Assembly: GCF_001187865.1 (NCBI RefSeq)
Contig: NZ_LGIT01000009.1
Coordinates: 1,798,001 to 1,862,000 of the forward strand
DNA length: 64,000 bases
Source of the DNA: Klebsiella sp. RIT-PI-d
GTDB lineage: Bacteria > Pseudomonadota > Gammaproteobacteria > Enterobacterales > Enterobacteriaceae
Direction of reading: 5' to 3'
Below the pieces are notes generated by a model. That model had not been told where the DNA came from and did not search any database. It was given only the letters and a program-made list of their open reading frames with translations. Both the position numbers and the translations under genes were made by a program. Positions 44,620 through 54,472 of the stretch are shown here, piece after piece. Numbering within the stretch: position 1 is the first letter of the stretch; every line of letters begins with the position of its first letter.

Positions 44620-45708
44620 ATGTCACAGCAGGAACATCATCTTCAGCGTCCACCTGCCGCCGTACAGTATGCCGATGAACTGGCGCAGCTTAAGCAGGAT
44701 GACACCTTTCCCCGGCCCCCCGGCTGGCAGCTCAGCCTGCCCGCTGCCCGCACGTTTATTCTTGGGGATGAGGCGTGCGGTATTAGCCGCAAGGTGGTTA
44801 TTCATCCCTCTGCCATTGAGCGGATGCTGGTTACCCTTGCTACCGGGCGTGGCCTGATGCTGGTTGGCGAGCCGGGCACCGCGAAATCACTGCTCTCAGA
44901 ACTGCTGGCGACAGCAATTTGTGGCGACGCCGGGTTAACCATTCAGGGCGGCGCGTCCATTACCGAAGACCAGATAAAATACGCCTGGAACTATGCATTA
45001 TTGATAAACCAGGGGCCGTCGACTCAGGCGCTGGTGCCTGCCCCGCTCTATCAGGGAATGCGTGACGGTAAGATCGTACGTTTTGAAGAGATCACCCGTA
45101 CGCCGCTGGAAGTACAGGACTGTCTGCTGGGAATGCTATCCGATCGGGTGATGGCCGTTCCGGAACTCACTGGTGACGACAGCCTGCTGTATGCGCGTGC
45201 AGGTTTTAATATCATTGCTACGGCCAATACCCGCGATCGCGGCGTCAATGAAATGAGCGCGGCATTAAAGCGCCGCTTCGACTTCGAAACTGTTTTTCCC
45301 ATCATGGATTTCCAACAGGAACTTGAGCTGGTTACCCGTGCTTCAGCGACGTTGCTGGCACAAAGTGGCATTCCGCATAAAGTACCCGATTCAGTGCTGG
45401 AACTGCTGGTTCAGACGTTCCGCGATTTACGCGCCAGCGGCGGCAAAAAAAGCGCAATGGATACCCTTACTGCGATCATGTCTACTGCTGAAGCCGTCAA
45501 CGTTGCTCATGCTGTAGGCGTCAGAGCCTGGTTCTTAGGGAGTCGGGCCGGGGAGCCCGCCGATCTTGTGGACTGTATTGCGGGTACGATCGTTAAAGAT
45601 AACGAAGACGATCGCGCCCGCCTGCGCCGCTATTTTGAGCAGCGCGTCGGCACACATAAAGAAGCCCACTGGCAGGCCTATTATCAGGCTCGCCATCGCC
45701 TGGCCTAA
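44620..45708 (+). CDS. yehL: YehL, MoxR-type AAA+ ATPase
   Basis: A 362-residue AAA+ ATPase of the MoxR type, expected to form a ring and to work with a vWA partner (YehP). Walker A is LVGEPGTAKSLLSELL near residues 80-95. Walker B is IVRFEEITRTPLEVQ near residue 151, where the usual Asp-Glu is Glu-Glu. Sensor 1 is FNIIATANTRDRGVNEM with the conserved Asn, and the arginine pair AALKRRFDFE follows as arginine finger. The start is an ATG 97 bp after yehI, behind AAGGA. The stop is nine bases before yehM. Biochemical target unknown. Confidence 0.9.
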   Translation: MSQQEHHLQRPPAAVQYADELAQLKQDDTFPRPPGWQLSLPAARTFILGDEACGISRKVVIHPSAIERMLVTLATGRGLMLVGEPGTAKSLLSELLATAICGDAGLTIQGGASITEDQIKYAWNYALLINQGPSTQALVPAPLYQGMRDGKIVRFEEITRTPLEVQDCLLGMLSDRVMAVPELTGDDSLLYARAGFNIIATANTRDRGVNEMSAALKRRFDFETVFPIMDFQQELELVTRASATLLAQSGIPHKVPDSVLELLVQTFRDLRASGGKKSAMDTLTAIMSTAEAVNVAHAVGVRAWFLGSRAGEPADLVDCIAGTIVKDNEDDRARLRRYFEQRVGTHKEAHWQAYYQARHRLA

Positions 45709-45717
45709 GGTACGCGC

Positions 45718-47994
45718 ATGTCTGAACAGCCCCTTATCATCGGCGTCCGTCATCACAGCCCGGCCTGTGCCCGACTGGTTAAAACGCAAATTGAAAAAAT
45801 ACGCCCGGCCTGGGTGCTGATCGAAGGTCCGGCAGATTTTAATGCGCGGCTGGATGAGCTGTTTTTACCTCATCAACTTCCTGTTGCCATTTACAGTTAC
45901 AGTCAGCATCAGGATGACGGCACTGCCGGTTATGGCGCCTGGACGCCCTTCGCTGAATGTTCACCGGAGTGGCAGGCGCTGCTGGCGGCGCGGGCGGCCG
46001 GAGCAACTACGCGTTTTATCGATTTGCCGGTATGGGCGCAAAACGAGGAGCGCGATGACGCTGTGCATGGCGACAATCCTCAGCGTTTACTTAAGGCCTG
46101 CGGCATGGAAAACACAGATACTCTGTGGGACCATTTGTTTGAAGATGAAACACAGCGAACCGATCTACAACCGGCGCTGGAAACATATTTTAGACAGCTG
46201 CGAGGGGATGATATTTCCGGGGAAAATGCCTGTCCGCGTGAGGCCTTTATGGTCCGCTGGCTGGGATGGGCAATGCGGCAAAACGCAGGCCCGGTGGTGG
46301 TGGTCTGCGGGGGCTGGCATGCTCCGGCCCTTGCCGCGTTGTGGCCACATTGTGTCCCTGAAGAACAAGAACCTTCCTGTTTGCCACCCGTTGCATCCGG
46401 GGCCATTACCGGCTGTTATCTGACGCCGTACAGCGAAAAGCGGCTGGATGTGCTGGCGGGTTATCTTTCCGGGGTGCCCGCTCCGGTCTGGCAGCGCTGG
46501 GGCTGGCAGAGCGGCCTGGAACAGGCGGGGGGACAACTGCTGAAAACGATTTTCAGTCAGCTGCGTCAACGTCGTCTGCCCGCGTCTACTGCCGATATGG
46601 CCGCCGTCCATCTGCGCGCGCAGGCGCTGGCGCAGCTGCGTGGCCATATTTTACCGCTGCGCAGCGACTGGCTGGATGCGCTGGCCGGGTCGCTTATCAA
46701 AGAAGCCCTTAACGCACCGCTACCCTGGAGCTATCGCGGTGTGATCCACCCTGACACCGACCCGATCCTGCTTACCTTCATCGACACGCTGGCGGGAGAT
46801 GGCTTCGGTGAGCTGGCGGCGGGTACTCCGCAGCCGCCGCTGCCGCAGGATGTCATGCGGGAGCTCAGGCGTACTGGTATTACGCTGCCAGACGATCTTA
46901 CGCTTAACCGTTTTGAGCCGACAGGGCTTGTGCAGAGCCAGATCCTGCACCGGCTGTCTATCCTGAAAATTCCAGGGTTCTATCGCCAGCAGGGCAGCGT
47001 CAGCGCGCTGTCTGGCGATGGTGAAGAATACTGGACGCTGCGTCAGACGCTGGAGCAACACGCTGCCCTGATTGAGGCCGCACGCTACGGCGCGACGCTG
47101 GCAGAAGCCGCGCGTAAACAGCTTGAGGCCGAAATGCTCGCCGCCGTCGGCATTCGTGCGCTGGCGGCCAGCCTGAATCAGGCCGCGCTGGCCGGGCTGG
47201 CCACATTTAGCCACCGGTTACTGGAGCAGCTGGCGCAGCTTATAGCCCGGGAGAGTCATTTTGCTGAAATGGGCGCGGCGCTGGAGGTGCTCTATGCGTT
47301 ATGGCGGCTGGAGGGCACCAGCGGAATGCAAAATGCGCCGGTGCTTGAAACCACCCTTTGTGCCGCACTGGATCGCACTCTGTGGCTATGTGAAAGCAGC
47401 AGTATCCCGGACGATACGCAATTTCATCTGCATCTGCACAGCTGGCAAACGCTGTGCCATATTCTGCGCGATATCAGTCACGGAACTGAACTGCCGGGCG
47501 TATCACTCGAAAGCGCAATGTCCCTGCTCAAACGGCGTATTAATACTTATGATGCGGCTCCGCTCGATCGTGGCGCGGCACTCGGTGCGCTGATCCGTCT
47601 TGAACATTCGGCCATTGATGCTAACGCCGCGCTGGCTTTACTTACCCAACTGCCGCCTCACTCTCTGGGGGAAACGCTGCACGGGATGCTGGCGCTGGCC
47701 CGTCATCAACTGGCCTGCCAGCCGCTATTTGTCGCCGGCCTTAGCGAATGTCTGACGCAACTGTCGGAAGAGGCATTTATTCACGCGCTGCCGGATTTAC
47801 GCGCGGCGATGGCCTGGCTCCCGCCACGTGAACGCGGCGCGCTGGCGCGTCAGGTACTCGATTACTACCATATGACATCCTTACCCACCCACTCGCTTCA
47901 AACGCCCTTAAGTCTCCCGGCAGAACAGGTTGCCGGGAATCAGCGGCAGGAGCAGCTGGCACGGGATAGCCTGCAATATTGGGGGATATCTTAA
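45718..47994 (+). CDS. yehM: YehM, DUF5682-family protein
   Basis: A 758-residue cytoplasmic protein of DUF5682. The N-terminal third has a pattern like the EreA/ChaN/TIKI hydrolase fold: IIGVRHHSPACARLV (residues 7-21), VLIEGPADFNARL (about 36-48), and VVVCGGWHAPALAAL near residue 195, that is, two GxxH-type motifs and a conserved acidic residue. The remaining two thirds are helical, rich in Leu/Ala, possibly a solenoid. It lies between the ATPase and the vWA gene and shares TAATG with yehP (47992-47996). If the motif reading is right, it is the best candidate effector of the system; that is inference. Confidence 0.85.
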   Translation: MSEQPLIIGVRHHSPACARLVKTQIEKIRPAWVLIEGPADFNARLDELFLPHQLPVAIYSYSQHQDDGTAGYGAWTPFAECSPEWQALLAARAAGATTRFIDLPVWAQNEERDDAVHGDNPQRLLKACGMENTDTLWDHLFEDETQRTDLQPALETYFRQLRGDDISGENACPREAFMVRWLGWAMRQNAGPVVVVCGGWHAPALAALWPHCVPEEQEPSCLPPVASGAITGCYLTPYSEKRLDVLAGYLSGVPAPVWQRWGWQSGLEQAGGQLLKTIFSQLRQRRLPASTADMAAVHLRAQALAQLRGHILPLRSDWLDALAGSLIKEALNAPLPWSYRGVIHPDTDPILLTFIDTLAGDGFGELAAGTPQPPLPQDVMRELRRTGITLPDDLTLNRFEPTGLVQSQILHRLSILKIPGFYRQQGSVSALSGDGEEYWTLRQTLEQHAALIEAARYGATLAEAARKQLEAEMLAAVGIRALAASLNQAALAGLATFSHRLLEQLAQLIARESHFAEMGAALEVLYALWRLEGTSGMQNAPVLETTLCAALDRTLWLCESSSIPDDTQFHLHLHSWQTLCHILRDISHGTELPGVSLESAMSLLKRRINTYDAAPLDRGAALGALIRLEHSAIDANAALALLTQLPPHSLGETLHGMLALARHQLACQPLFVAGLSECLTQLSEEAFIHALPDLRAAMAWLPPRERGALARQVLDYYHMTSLPTHSLQTPLSLPAEQVAGNQRQEQLARDSLQYWGIS

Positions 47995-49133
47995 TGAGCA
48001 CGCAGTCCGACCTGTTAACCACCCGCGAGCTTCAACGCTGGCGACTCATTCTGGGCGAAGCCGCAGAGAATACGCTTGGTAGTTCACTTGACGATCGGGC
48101 CCGCGAGGTAGATCACGCGCTGGAATGGTTATACGGACGCGATCCGGATCGGCTGGCGCGCGGTGAACGCAGCGGCGGCCTGGGTGGCTCGCAGCTTTCT
48201 ACGCCAGAATGGATTAACGCTATTCATACCCTTTTTCCCCGGCAGGTGATCGAACGGCTGGAAAGCGATGCGGTATTGCGTTACGGCATTGATGAAGTCG
48301 TGACTAATCTTGAGGTTCTGGAGCGTATCGAACCTTCTGAAAGCCTGCTACGGGCGGTGCTGCATACTAAGCATTTAATGAATCCAGATGTGTTACATGC
48401 AGCGCGCAGGCTGGTTCAACAGGTTGTGGAGCAGATCATGGCCCGGCTGACAAAAGACGTGTGTCAGGCATTTTCCGGCACCCGCGATCGCCGTCGGCCT
48501 TCGCGAATTGCGCTGTCGCGAAATTTTGATTTTAAAAATACGCTTCGCGCCAATCTGAAACACTGGGATCCGCAGCACGGTAAGCTGTATATCGAATCAC
48601 CGAAATTTATCAGCCGTATTAAACGCCATACTGAACAATGGCAGCTGGTTTTGCTGGTTGATCAGAGTGGATCAATGGTGGATTCCGTGATCCACTCTGC
48701 GGTGATGGCGGCCTGTTTATGGCAGTTGCCCGGCATTCTCACGCATCTGGTGGCCTTCGACAGTAATGTGGTCGATCTCACGGCGGATGTGGCCGACCCG
48801 GTCGACCTGTTAATGAAAGTACAGCTCGGCGGCGGGACGAATATCGCCAAAGCGGTAGAGTATGCCCGTCAGCTGATCGCCCAGCCGCAAAAAAGCGTCA
48901 TTGTGCTGGTAAGCGACTTTTTTGAAGGTGGCGCGACGGGATTGCTGATCCATCAGGTGAAGCAGTGTGTACAAAGCGGATGTAAAGTCCTGGGGCTGGC
49001 GGCGCTGGACAGCCAGGCGTCGCCCTGTTACGACCATGATACTGCCCAGGCGCTGGTGAGCGTCGGAGCGCAGGTCGCCGCCATGACTCCTGGCGAACTG
49101 GCGGCCTGGCTGGCGGAGAATTTACAATCATGA
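47994..49133 (+). CDS. yehP: YehP, von Willebrand factor A domain protein
   Basis: A 379-residue protein with a C-terminal vWA domain. The metal-ion-dependent adhesion site is complete: DQSGSM near residues 223-228, the Thr in GGGTNIAKAVEYA near 280, and the Asp in VLVSDFFEGG near 306. MoxR-type ATPases commonly act on vWA partners, so YehL is the likely partner. The N-terminal 200 residues are helical and unrecognised. An earlier TTG at 47979 is in frame, but the ATG at 47994 overlaps the yehM stop by one base and gives the E. coli length. The 3' end overlaps yehQ as ATGA. Confidence 0.9.
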   Translation: MSTQSDLLTTRELQRWRLILGEAAENTLGSSLDDRAREVDHALEWLYGRDPDRLARGERSGGLGGSQLSTPEWINAIHTLFPRQVIERLESDAVLRYGIDEVVTNLEVLERIEPSESLLRAVLHTKHLMNPDVLHAARRLVQQVVEQIMARLTKDVCQAFSGTRDRRRPSRIALSRNFDFKNTLRANLKHWDPQHGKLYIESPKFISRIKRHTEQWQLVLLVDQSGSMVDSVIHSAVMAACLWQLPGILTHLVAFDSNVVDLTADVADPVDLLMKVQLGGGTNIAKAVEYARQLIAQPQKSVIVLVSDFFEGGATGLLIHQVKQCVQSGCKVLGLAALDSQASPCYDHDTAQALVSVGAQVAAMTPGELAAWLAENLQS

Positions 49134-51130
49134 TGGTGTCACGCCCCGAATTGCTGGAACTGACGCCGCAGGCGCTGACGGCGCTGAGTAATGCCGGATT
49201 TGTTAAACGCAGTATCAAAGAGCTGGATGCCGGAAATGTGCCGGCGCTAAACCAGAACGAAGACGGTACGCTGTGCGCAACGTTCAGCGACGGAACGCGC
49301 ACGCAACTGGCAAGCGGCCAGTCATTAAGAGAGGCCAGCTGTAGCTGCGGGGCCAGCGGAATGTGCCGTCATCGTGTCATGCTGGTCCTGAGCTATCAGC
49401 GCGCTCATTCCGGCGCCGACGCGCAGGAGCAGCAGGACGACGAACGCTGGAACCCCGGGCAGTGGCTGGAGGAACTCTCCGCCCTGCCGGAATTGATCCG
49501 TCGGCGGGCGGAGCAGCTGGCGGATAAAGGTCTGGTGATAGCGCTCTCCTGCGCCCCTGGCGAAACGCCCGCCGCCAGGCTGCCGATGAACGACGTTCGT
49601 TTTTACTCCCGCAGCAGCCTTGGGTTTGCCCGCTGCGACTGTATCGCGGGATCGCTATGCGAGCATATCGCCCTGGCGGTGCAGGCTTTCGCCGGGGCGC
49701 AGGCGCAGCAGCCGGGCTTCACGCATCTGCTTTGGCACCTGCGCGGCCACAAAACACGCTCTACAGATGGGCCGTTTGACACGCCGGACGGTGAGCAGTG
49801 TCGGCAAAGCATCCGCCAGCTCAGTACGCTGATGTGGCAAAGCGGGCTCAGCCAGCCAGCCGTCAGTTATGATGCGGCCTTTACCCGCGCACAACGCGCG
49901 GCAGAGGTCATGGACTGGCGCTGGGTTAGCACCGCGCTCACCCAACTGCGCGCCGGTATCGACGCTTTTCAGCAGCGGGCCAGTCACTATCATCCGCATC
50001 AGGTGATGATGCAGCTGGCCGGCCTGAATGCGCGGCTGGACAGCGCGGCTTTTATGGCTCAACTGGCCGGGGAAAATGTCGCCCCGCCGCTACCCTGGCC
50101 GACGATTGTTGGCCCCGGCGTGGCGGGGGAAACGCCGCTGGATCATCTGCGGCTGGTTTCACTGGGAATGCGCTGCTGGCAGGATAATCACCGCTATGGC
50201 CTGCGTGTCTGGTTTAGCGATCCGGATACCGGCAGTATTCTGCATCTGTCGCAAAGCTGGCCGCTGGCGGAGCAGGCGCAAAGCCCGGCATGGCAGCGCC
50301 GCCTGTCTGGTTTTCAGGCCGGGACGCTGGCGGGCGGGCAGGTTATTGCTCAGGCAGCCAGGCGCAACGCGCACGGTGAAGTTATACTCGGCTCACGGCC
50401 GCGTACCAACGGCAGTGTGCCGCTGACGCCGGATGCCTGGCGTTTGCTGGATGTCCCTCTGCGTCAACCCGGCGTCGCGGCATTGCGTGACTATCTGCGT
50501 CAGCGTCCCCCGGCCTGTGTTCGCCCGCTAAACCAGGGCGATGACCTGTTTATTTTGCCGATAGAAAGCTGCCTGGCACTGGGCTGGGATCCGGCGCGGC
50601 AAACACTGGATGCCCGGGTAGTAAGCGGTGACGGCGAAGATAATGTTTTGCAACTATCACTCCCGGCGTCTGCCAGCGCGCCTTATGCCATTGAACGCAT
50701 GGCGACGCTTTTGCAGCAGGAGAACGATCCGATCCAGATGGTATCCGGATCGGTAAGCATCAGCGGCGGCACGCTGATAATGGAACCGTTAATCATGATG
50801 TCATCTACCCGCGCCTGGGTGCTGGACGCGGAAGCGCAGTCCGTTGGCACGCAGACGATTGCCGATGTCTCGCTACCGCGCAGTGCCATTCACGCTTTGC
50901 TACAACGCGCTCAAACGCTGTTGATTCAGATTTTGCATAACGGTCTGCGTTATCAGCAAAAGACGTTTTTTCGCGAAGCCGGAACGCTGGCGCAGGATCT
51001 ACAGGCCCACGGCTTTAGCCATCTTGCCCACCTGTTTCAGCAGCTCAGTGAAACTGAGACCAACACCCCGACTGAAACGCTTGAGGCTATCGCGCACCTT
51101 TGCGAACGGCTGGACGTAACGTTGATATAA
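49130..51130 (+). CDS. yehQ: YehQ, SWIM zinc-finger protein with two CxC/CxH sites
   Basis: A 666-residue protein, last gene of the operon, ATGA-coupled to yehP (49130-49133). Two compact zinc-ligand sets of form CxC-x5-CxH are seen: Cys71/Cys73/Cys79/His81 (ASCSCGASGMCRHR) and Cys169/Cys171/Cys177/His179 (RCDCIAGSLCEHIA). The first agrees with the SWIM domain of the family; the second may be a degenerate partner or a separate site. The C-terminal 450 residues are mixed and unrecognised. SWIM fingers bind DNA or protein, so it may recruit the ATPase/vWA machine to its target. Confidence 0.88.
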   Translation: MMVSRPELLELTPQALTALSNAGFVKRSIKELDAGNVPALNQNEDGTLCATFSDGTRTQLASGQSLREASCSCGASGMCRHRVMLVLSYQRAHSGADAQEQQDDERWNPGQWLEELSALPELIRRRAEQLADKGLVIALSCAPGETPAARLPMNDVRFYSRSSLGFARCDCIAGSLCEHIALAVQAFAGAQAQQPGFTHLLWHLRGHKTRSTDGPFDTPDGEQCRQSIRQLSTLMWQSGLSQPAVSYDAAFTRAQRAAEVMDWRWVSTALTQLRAGIDAFQQRASHYHPHQVMMQLAGLNARLDSAAFMAQLAGENVAPPLPWPTIVGPGVAGETPLDHLRLVSLGMRCWQDNHRYGLRVWFSDPDTGSILHLSQSWPLAEQAQSPAWQRRLSGFQAGTLAGGQVIAQAARRNAHGEVILGSRPRTNGSVPLTPDAWRLLDVPLRQPGVAALRDYLRQRPPACVRPLNQGDDLFILPIESCLALGWDPARQTLDARVVSGDGEDNVLQLSLPASASAPYAIERMATLLQQENDPIQMVSGSVSISGGTLIMEPLIMMSSTRAWVLDAEAQSVGTQTIADVSLPRSAIHALLQRAQTLLIQILHNGLRYQQKTFFREAGTLAQDLQAHGFSHLAHLFQQLSETETNTPTETLEAIAHLCERLDVTLI

Positions 51131-51187
51131 AACTGCGGAAGCGTACTGCCGGGCGACTAAACCGCAGGACCCGGCAGCAGCAGAGAA

Positions 51188-51655
51188 TTACTTTTTGGCG
51201 TGTTCACGAGCGGTCAGGCCGCGGAGAAAATAGCGCAAGACCTGATCGCCACATTCGCGGAAGTTTTTATGATCCGGCGCGCGCATCATGGCGGTGATCT
51301 CCGGCATCGAAATACGGAATTTTTGTTCGGTCAGGATCGCCAGGATATCATCAGTTTTAAGCGCAAACGCGATGCGCAGCTTTTTTAACATGATGTTGTT
51401 ATTAATGCGGCGTTCGACTGCCAGCGCCGGTGCTGACTCATCGCGTCCGCGCTTTTCGTAAATCAGGCCGTTTAAAAAGCATGACATCATGATGTCAGGG
51501 CAACGCACAAAGCCTTCTTCATCCTCTTTACGCAGCCACGGCACCAGCTGTTCTGCGGTGACATCCGCTTCCCCCAGCGCGAAAATACGCACCAGATCGT
51601 TGTTATTGATTTTCAGGATGTAGCGGACGCTACGCAAAATATCGTTACTGACCAT
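51188..51655 (-). CDS. yehS: YehS, DUF1456 protein
   Basis: A 155-residue cytoplasmic protein with two similar DUF1456 halves: about residues 5-70 (ILRSVRYILKINNNDLVRIF) and 80-145 (MLKKLRIAFALKTDDILAIL), each starting with the same helical pattern. Function unknown. It is convergent with yehQ and upstream of btsR's end on the same strand with 46 bp between. The ATG at 51653-51655 is preceded by a purine-rich site. Length agrees with E. coli. Confidence 0.9.
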   Translation of the reverse strand: MVSNDILRSVRYILKINNNDLVRIFALGEADVTAEQLVPWLRKEDEEGFVRCPDIMMSCFLNGLIYEKRGRDESAPALAVERRINNNIMLKKLRIAFALKTDDILAILTEQKFRISMPEITAMMRAPDHKNFRECGDQVLRYFLRGLTAREHAKK

Positions 51656-51701
51656 AGTGCCTTCGGTGATAAAAAAAATGCGGGGGCTAATTCTACACCA
51701 A

Positions 51702-52421
51702 TTACAGCCCCAGCGCCTCTTTCAGGTTTTTCAGGTAGCGGCGACTCACCGGTACCGTCTGCCCGGTACGTAACAGCAGTTCAGCCTGACCGTTATCTTC
51801 CAGGCGGATCTCTTTTAAATGCGCCATATTCACCAGGTACTGCCGATGGCAGCGCAGGAGCGGCGTCCGGCTTTCGAGCGTGCGCAGCGTGAGTTCAGTG
51901 AATCCCTCCTGTCCCTGATGATTCGTCACATACACGCCGCTCATGCGGCTGCTGACAAACGCCACGTCCTCCATTTGCAATAGCCAGATGCGGCTGTGCC
52001 CGGTACAGGGAATAAATTTCAGCGCGTGCTGATTTTCCGGCAGTACCGACACGTCCTGTTTTCCGCGCTCCTGACGCAGGCGGTTAAGCGTTTTATTCAG
52101 TCTTTCCGCTTCAATGGGCTTGAGAAGGTAATCAAAGGCGTGCTCCTCAAACGCTTTTACCGCGTACTCATCAAACGCCGTCAGGAAGACCACCCACGGC
52201 CGGTGCTCCGGGTCGAGCATACCCACCATCTCCAGCCCGCTAATCCGCGGCATCTGGATGTCGAGAAACAGCACATCGGGACGCAATTTGTGCACAGCGC
52301 CAATCGCTTCAACGGCGTTTGCACACTCGCCAGCGATGTCGATATCCGGCTCATCCTGAAGCAGGATACGCAGATTCTCACGTGCCAGCGGTTCGTCATC
52401 CACAATTAGCACTTTTAACAT
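51702..52421 (-). CDS. btsR: Response regulator BtsR (YehT), LytTR type
   Basis: DNA-binding response regulator of the BtsS/BtsR system, which in E. coli senses extracellular pyruvate and turns on the pyruvate transporter gene btsT. 239 residues: receiver domain (1-120) with acidic pocket VLIVDDEP and phospho-acceptor Asp54 in VLFLDIQMP, and a C-terminal LytTR domain (about 135-239, [19 protein letters not shown]). The frame is open to 52466 but the ATG at 52419-52421 gives [16 protein letters not shown] and the E. coli length. It overlaps the btsS stop by seven bases. Confidence 0.96.
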   Translation of the reverse strand: MLKVLIVDDEPLARENLRILLQDEPDIDIAGECANAVEAIGAVHKLRPDVLFLDIQMPRISGLEMVGMLDPEHRPWVVFLTAFDEYAVKAFEEHAFDYLLKPIEAERLNKTLNRLRQERGKQDVSVLPENQHALKFIPCTGHSRIWLLQMEDVAFVSSRMSGVYVTNHQGQEGFTELTLRTLESRTPLLRCHRQYLVNMAHLKEIRLEDNGQAELLLRTGQTVPVSRRYLKNLKEALGL

Positions 52422-54103
52422 GCATTTTCCTCCAGAGGCAGTCGCAGAGTAATTCGGGTGAAACATTCTGGTTCACAGTTAACGGTAATACCACAATCGT
52501 CGCCGAAACGGGCGCGTAAACGTTTATCGACCAGGTTCATTCCCAGGCCGCCCGGACTGGCGCTCGGCTGATATAACCCGGCATTATCTTCGATATCGAG
52601 CTGTAAATACTGCGCGTGCTGACTGGCGTGAATACTGATCTCCCCTACCCCAAGCTGCTGAGATGTTCCGTGTTTGATGGCATTTTCCACTATCGGCTGC
52701 AACGTAAAAGCCGGAAGCCGGTGGTGTGCCAGCGACTCAGGAACAAAAAGCTGCACCTGAAGCCGGGCCTGAAAGCGCGCTTTTTCAATTTGCAGATAAG
52801 CATTCACATGTTCAATTTCATCGGCCAGGGTCACGATTTCCGAGGGCCGTTTCAGATTTTTACGGAAAAAGGTCGACAGGTACTGGACCAGCTGCGTGGC
52901 CTGCTCACTGTCGTGGCGGATCACCGCTTTGAGTGTATTCAGCGCATTAAACAGAAAATGCGGATTGACCTGAGCGTGCAACAATTTGATTTCTGACTGC
53001 GTCAGCAGCGCTTTCTGCCGTTCGTATTGCCCCGCCAGAATTTGTGCGGACAGCAACTGAGCAATCCCTTCACCCAGCGTGCGGTTAATAGAACTAAAGA
53101 GACGGTTTTTAGTTTCATAAAGTTTGATGGTGCCAATCACCCGCTGATTTTCACCGCGCAGCGGGATGACCAGCGTTGAGCCAAGTTTGCACTGCGGATG
53201 CAGCGAGCAGCGATAGGGCACTTCGTTACCATCGGCATATACCACTTCCCCGGTATTGATGGCCTTTAAGGTCCAGGCGGAGGAAATGGGACGTCCGGGT
53301 AAATGGTGATCGTCACCGGTCCCGGTAAACGCCAGCAGCTTATCGCGATCGGTGATGGCCACTGCGCCGATATCCAGCTCCTGATACAACACCTGTGCCA
53401 CTTTCATGCTGTTTTCTTCGTTAAATCCCTGGCGCAGAATACCTTCAGTGGACGCAGCCACTTTCAGCGCCGTAGCTGAAAACGCCGAGGTATATTTTTC
53501 AAACATGGCTCGCTTGTCGAGCAGGATACGCATAAACAGCGCCGCACCAACGGTATTGGTCACCATCATGGGTGCCGCGATACTGTTTACCAGATGCAGC
53601 GCATCCTGAAACGGGCGGGCAATCAGCAAAATGATCAGCATCTGCACCACTTCCGCCACTACCGTCACCGCTCCGGCGGTCAGAGGGCTAAAGACCCGAT
53701 CCGTACGGCCGCGTTTGATCAGGAAACTGTGGACCAGCCCGCCCAGCAATCCTTCGACCATCGTCGAGATCATGCAGCTGAGCGCGGTCATTCCGCCCAT
53801 GGAGTAGCGGTGTAATCCGCCGGTCAGACCCACCAGACCGCCGACGACCGGTCCGCCCAGTAATCCGCCCATCACGGCGCCAATCGCGCGCGTATTGGCG
53901 ATGGAATCATCAATGTGCAGACCAAAATAGGTACCGAGGATACAGAAAATAGAAAAAGTGACGTAACAAAGCAGCTTGTGCGGCAGACGCACGGTTACCT
54001 GGATTAGCGGTATGAACAGACGCGTTTTGCTCATCAGCCACGCAATGACCAGGAAAACGCACATCTGCTGTAACAGGAGTAACACAAGGTTAAATTCGTA
54101 CAT
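52415..54103 (-). CDS. btsS: Sensor histidine kinase BtsS (YehU), LytS type
   Basis: Inner-membrane high-affinity pyruvate sensor kinase, 562 residues. Six or so N-terminal membrane segments form the LytS 5TM-type domain ([20 protein letters not shown] to about residue 200), followed by a GAF domain (about 215-345) and the histidine-kinase part with [20 protein letters not shown] near residue 380 and the ATP site [14 protein letters not shown]. The frame begins at 54118 but the ATG at 54101-54103 matches E. coli. It overlaps btsR, so kinase and regulator are coupled. In E. coli mlrA follows upstream of it; here mlrA is absent. Confidence 0.96.
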   Translation of the reverse strand: MYEFNLVLLLLQQMCVFLVIAWLMSKTRLFIPLIQVTVRLPHKLLCYVTFSIFCILGTYFGLHIDDSIANTRAIGAVMGGLLGGPVVGGLVGLTGGLHRYSMGGMTALSCMISTMVEGLLGGLVHSFLIKRGRTDRVFSPLTAGAVTVVAEVVQMLIILLIARPFQDALHLVNSIAAPMMVTNTVGAALFMRILLDKRAMFEKYTSAFSATALKVAASTEGILRQGFNEENSMKVAQVLYQELDIGAVAITDRDKLLAFTGTGDDHHLPGRPISSAWTLKAINTGEVVYADGNEVPYRCSLHPQCKLGSTLVIPLRGENQRVIGTIKLYETKNRLFSSINRTLGEGIAQLLSAQILAGQYERQKALLTQSEIKLLHAQVNPHFLFNALNTLKAVIRHDSEQATQLVQYLSTFFRKNLKRPSEIVTLADEIEHVNAYLQIEKARFQARLQVQLFVPESLAHHRLPAFTLQPIVENAIKHGTSQQLGVGEISIHASQHAQYLQLDIEDNAGLYQPSASPGGLGMNLVDKRLRARFGDDCGITVNCEPECFTRITLRLPLEENAC

Positions 54104-54324
54104 ACCCGCCAACCACAATTTCTAAAGCGCGTAACATACAGGTTGAACGTTTAACTTTCTTTGAAGCGTGGCATAAAAACGGAAATTCGTGCGCCAGATC
54201 ACTTAACTATCGCGCAAACGGACGAAAACACGCCATTTTGCCGTCTGTGGCTCAGCCGAAATTAATGATTCATTAACACACCAGCTTCGCCGTATAATCG
54301 TTTAATTAACATCAGGAGCAAATT

Positions 54325-54426
54325 ATGAATGTAGCCAAAATGGGGATTATCGCCCTTTTCGTTGTGATGACCGTTGGCGGGATCGGCGGCGTAATGCTTG
54401 CAGGGTATATTCTCGGCGGGTTTTAA
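54325..54426 (+). CDS. yohO: YohO, small single-span membrane protein
   Basis: A 33-residue protein with one hydrophobic helix (MNVAKMGIIALFVVMTVGGI then GGVMLAGYILGGF). It corresponds to E. coli YohO (35 residues) in sequence and position between btsS and yehW. The ATG at 54325 follows AGGAG. Function unknown. Confidence 0.88.
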   Translation: MNVAKMGIIALFVVMTVGGIGGVMLAGYILGGF

Positions 54427-54472
54427 ACCGCCGTCATCGGGTGCAGTCTCGCAGCAAATTAGCCTGGCGTTT

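Noticed and set aside
54427-54472. Terminator between yohO and yehW
   Set aside because: No stable inverted repeat with a T run could be found in this short convergent spacer.
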